Positions 6,131-6,522 of a DNA stretch of 6,522 bases are shown here, piece after piece. Both the position numbers and the translations under genes were made by a program. The stretch comes from Clostridia bacterium (lineage in GTDB: Bacteria; Bacillota; Clostridia; Oscillospirales; Butyricicoccaceae): assembly GCA_017552495.1 (NCBI GenBank), contig JAFZPW010000061.1, positions 1-6,522 of the forward strand, written 5' to 3'. Every line of letters starts with the position of its first letter. Position 1 is the stretch's first letter. Under the pieces are notes generated by a model, which saw only the letters and a list, made by a program, of their open reading frames with translations, did no database searches and was not told where the DNA came from.

Positions 6131-6157
6131 TCCCTTCCGGCGGCGGGACGCGCCGCC
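6131..6157 (-). promoter_or_regulatory. mutL ribosome binding site with abutting GC hairpin
   Basis: The minus-strand ribosome binding site GGAAGGGA (6131-6138) sits 6 nt before the mutL ATG. Directly upstream, GGCGGCG and CGCCGCC form a perfect 7-bp all-GC stem with a 5-nt loop (6139-6157). The stem ends exactly where the ribosome binding site begins. There is no T-run after it, so it is not a standard terminator. It may shape ribosome access or mark the 3' end of the upstream transcript. Confidence 0.55.
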
Positions 6158-6173
6158 CTGTGTGCGTAAATGC

Positions 6174-6248
6174 TCAGCTTCCCTTTGCCTTTTTGCTCAG
6201 TTGATACAAAAGACCCAGTGCCTCGATCGGGCTCAGCGTGTCCGGCAT
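6174..6248 (-). pseudogene. MutS C-terminal tail fragment, copy next to mutL
   Basis: Twenty-four codons and a TGA read MPDTLSPIEALGLLYQLSKK followed by AKGS. This matches the end of MutS proteins, which typically finish with a (D/N)xLxPIEALxxLYxLK motif. The position directly before mutL on the same strand fits mutS-mutL order. No MutS core precedes it: upstream in the same frame is the palindromic element, with a TAA at 6285-6287. It is therefore a detached fragment, or the original mutS end cut off from its gene by the insertion. Nothing suggests independent translation, as there is no spaced ribosome binding site before its ATG. Confidence 0.7.
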
Positions 6249-6249
6249 T

Positions 6250-6318
6250 CCCCGCAAAGGCGACGCCTTTGCGGGGACCCCGCTTTATTTTGCTTCGGTC
6301 GGGCTTTCCCGCCCTCCC
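6250..6318. repeat. Palindromic element, possible REP/MITE-like dispersed repeat
   Basis: The element starts with a perfect inverted repeat, CCCCGCAAAGGCG and CGCCTTTGCGGGG, around a single central A (6250-6276). It overlaps a second palindrome, GCGGGGACCCCGC (6271-6283), so the two structures exclude each other. A T-rich stretch (TTTATTTTGC) and a small CGGG/CCCG hairpin (6302-6313) follow. The plus-strand arrangement resembles a terminator, but no plus-strand gene leads into it. The same element recurs at 6454-6522. Membership of a genome-wide family cannot be judged from this window. Confidence 0.6.
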
Positions 6319-6326
6319 TGCGCAGA

Positions 6327-6359
6327 CGGCGGCACCCGCCGCCGCGGCGCTTTGCGCCG
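6327..6359. other. Two back-to-back GC hairpins between the tandem copies
   Basis: CGGCGGC and GCCGCCG (6327-6344, loop ACCC) are followed immediately by CGGCGC and GCGCCG (6345-6359, loop TTT). They lie in the roughly 58-bp segment (6319-6376) that separates the two repeat copies. That segment has no counterpart next to mutL, although the mutL side also carries a GGCGGC-type hairpin at a similar distance from the tail stop. No T-run follows on the minus strand. Nothing else is seen in this segment. Confidence 0.6.
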
Positions 6360-6377
6360 TATTCCCTTTCGCCGGAC

Positions 6378-6452
6378 TCAGCTTTCCTTTGCCTTTTTGC
6401 TCAGTTGATACAAAAGACCCAGCGCCTCGATCGGGCTCAGCGTGTCCGGCAT
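6378..6452 (-). pseudogene. MutS C-terminal tail fragment, second copy
   Basis: The same 24-codon tail appears here, ending AKES instead of AKGS; one further difference is silent (an Ala codon). In the same frame a TAA lies upstream at 6489-6491 inside the palindromic element. This copy therefore cannot be the end of a MutS reading through from beyond the window in this frame. The near-perfect conservation of a coding-like tail suggests recent duplication. Confidence 0.7.
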
Positions 6453-6453
6453 T

Positions 6454-6522
6454 CCCCACAAAGGCGACGCCTTTGCGGGGACCCCGCTTTATTTTGCTTC
6501 GGTCGGGCTTTCCCGCCCTCCC
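6454..6522. repeat. Palindromic element, second copy (one arm mismatch)
   Basis: This is identical to 6250-6318 except for A at 6458, which creates one mismatch in the 13-bp arm. It is truncated by the window end, so its outer boundary is unknown. Confidence 0.6.

Larger units (their letters stand above)
6173..6318 (-). repeat. Tandem repeat copy next to mutL
   Basis: These 146 bp match 6377-6522 with three substitutions (6181/6385, 6219/6423, 6254/6458), a constant offset of 204 bp. Read on the minus strand, the copy is a palindrome-rich element (about 6250-6318) followed by a 24-codon MutS-like tail and its stop. The offset is a multiple of three. Similarity stops abruptly at 6172/6376. 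Confidence 0.95.
6377..6522 (-). repeat. Tandem repeat copy at the window edge
   Basis: This is the second copy of the 146-bp repeat, identical to the first up to the last base of the window apart from three substitutions. The repeat therefore continues beyond the visible sequence, and further copies are possible. The substitution at 6458 breaks one base pair of the 27-bp palindrome that is perfect in the other copy. Confidence 0.95.

Noticed and set aside
6250..6295. Intrinsic terminator on the plus strand (GC palindrome followed by TTTATTTT)
   Set aside because: No plus-strand gene ends here, the structure recurs as part of a repeat, and in the direction of the real genes no T-run follows.
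6082..6522. A minus-strand frame open from the window edge to 6082, encoding a basic protein with a 68-residue repeat
   Set aside because: It is the shifted frame of the MutS-like tail and element, kept open because the repeat length is a multiple of three. It has no ribosome binding site and no recognisable family, and it runs into the start of mutL in another frame.
6173..6522. CRISPR array
   Set aside because: Only two copies are seen, the repeat is 146 bp with internal coding similarity, and the spacing is far too long for CRISPR repeats and spacers.

Overview
The window looks like chromosome from a GC-rich Bacillota, most likely a Clostridia of the Oscillospiraceae/Ruminococcaceae type. 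The evidence is the combination of a MutL with an endonuclease-type C-terminal domain, a full-length Hfq, SepF, a small YggT-family protein and DivIVA. This placement is inference from gene content and protein style; there is no rRNA or other phylogenetic marker here. All seven supported genes lie on the minus strand, so transcription runs from high to low coordinates.

Upstream end (about 6125-6522): there is no intact gene. The stretch holds two tandem copies of a 204-bp unit. Each unit carries a palindrome-rich element of about 70 bp followed by a 24-codon copy of what looks like the C-terminal tail of MutS. The two visible 146-bp parts differ at only three positions, and the array runs off the window edge. 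mutS presumably lies just beyond it.

Middle (2939-6124): mutL, miaA and hfq are tightly packed. mutL and miaA overlap by 4 nt (ATGA), and miaA and hfq are 16 nt apart. This is the classical mutS-mutL-miaA-hfq order, covering mismatch repair, tRNA A37 prenylation and an RNA chaperone. An HlyD-like membrane-anchored adaptor gene (1741-2949) follows, overlapping the end of hfq by 11 nt, so it probably shares the transcript.

Downstream part (42-1600): this is a separate cell-division cluster, sepF - yggT - divIVA. It has its own near-perfect sigma-A-type promoter (TTGACA, 17 bp, CATAAT) in the 140-bp gap after the HlyD-like gene. Its short leader folds into a hairpin just upstream of the sepF ribosome binding site. 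SepF (FtsZ-ring anchor), YggT (small membrane protein) and DivIVA (curved-membrane scaffold) form a reduced version of the Gram-positive ylm/divIVA region; ylmE and ylmH are absent from this stretch.

The points most worth following up are the duplicated mutS tail with its palindromic element, an eight-G homopolymer inside mutL, the HlyD-like adaptor with no transporter beside it, the structured sepF leader, and an Hfq with an E. coli-like arginine rim.
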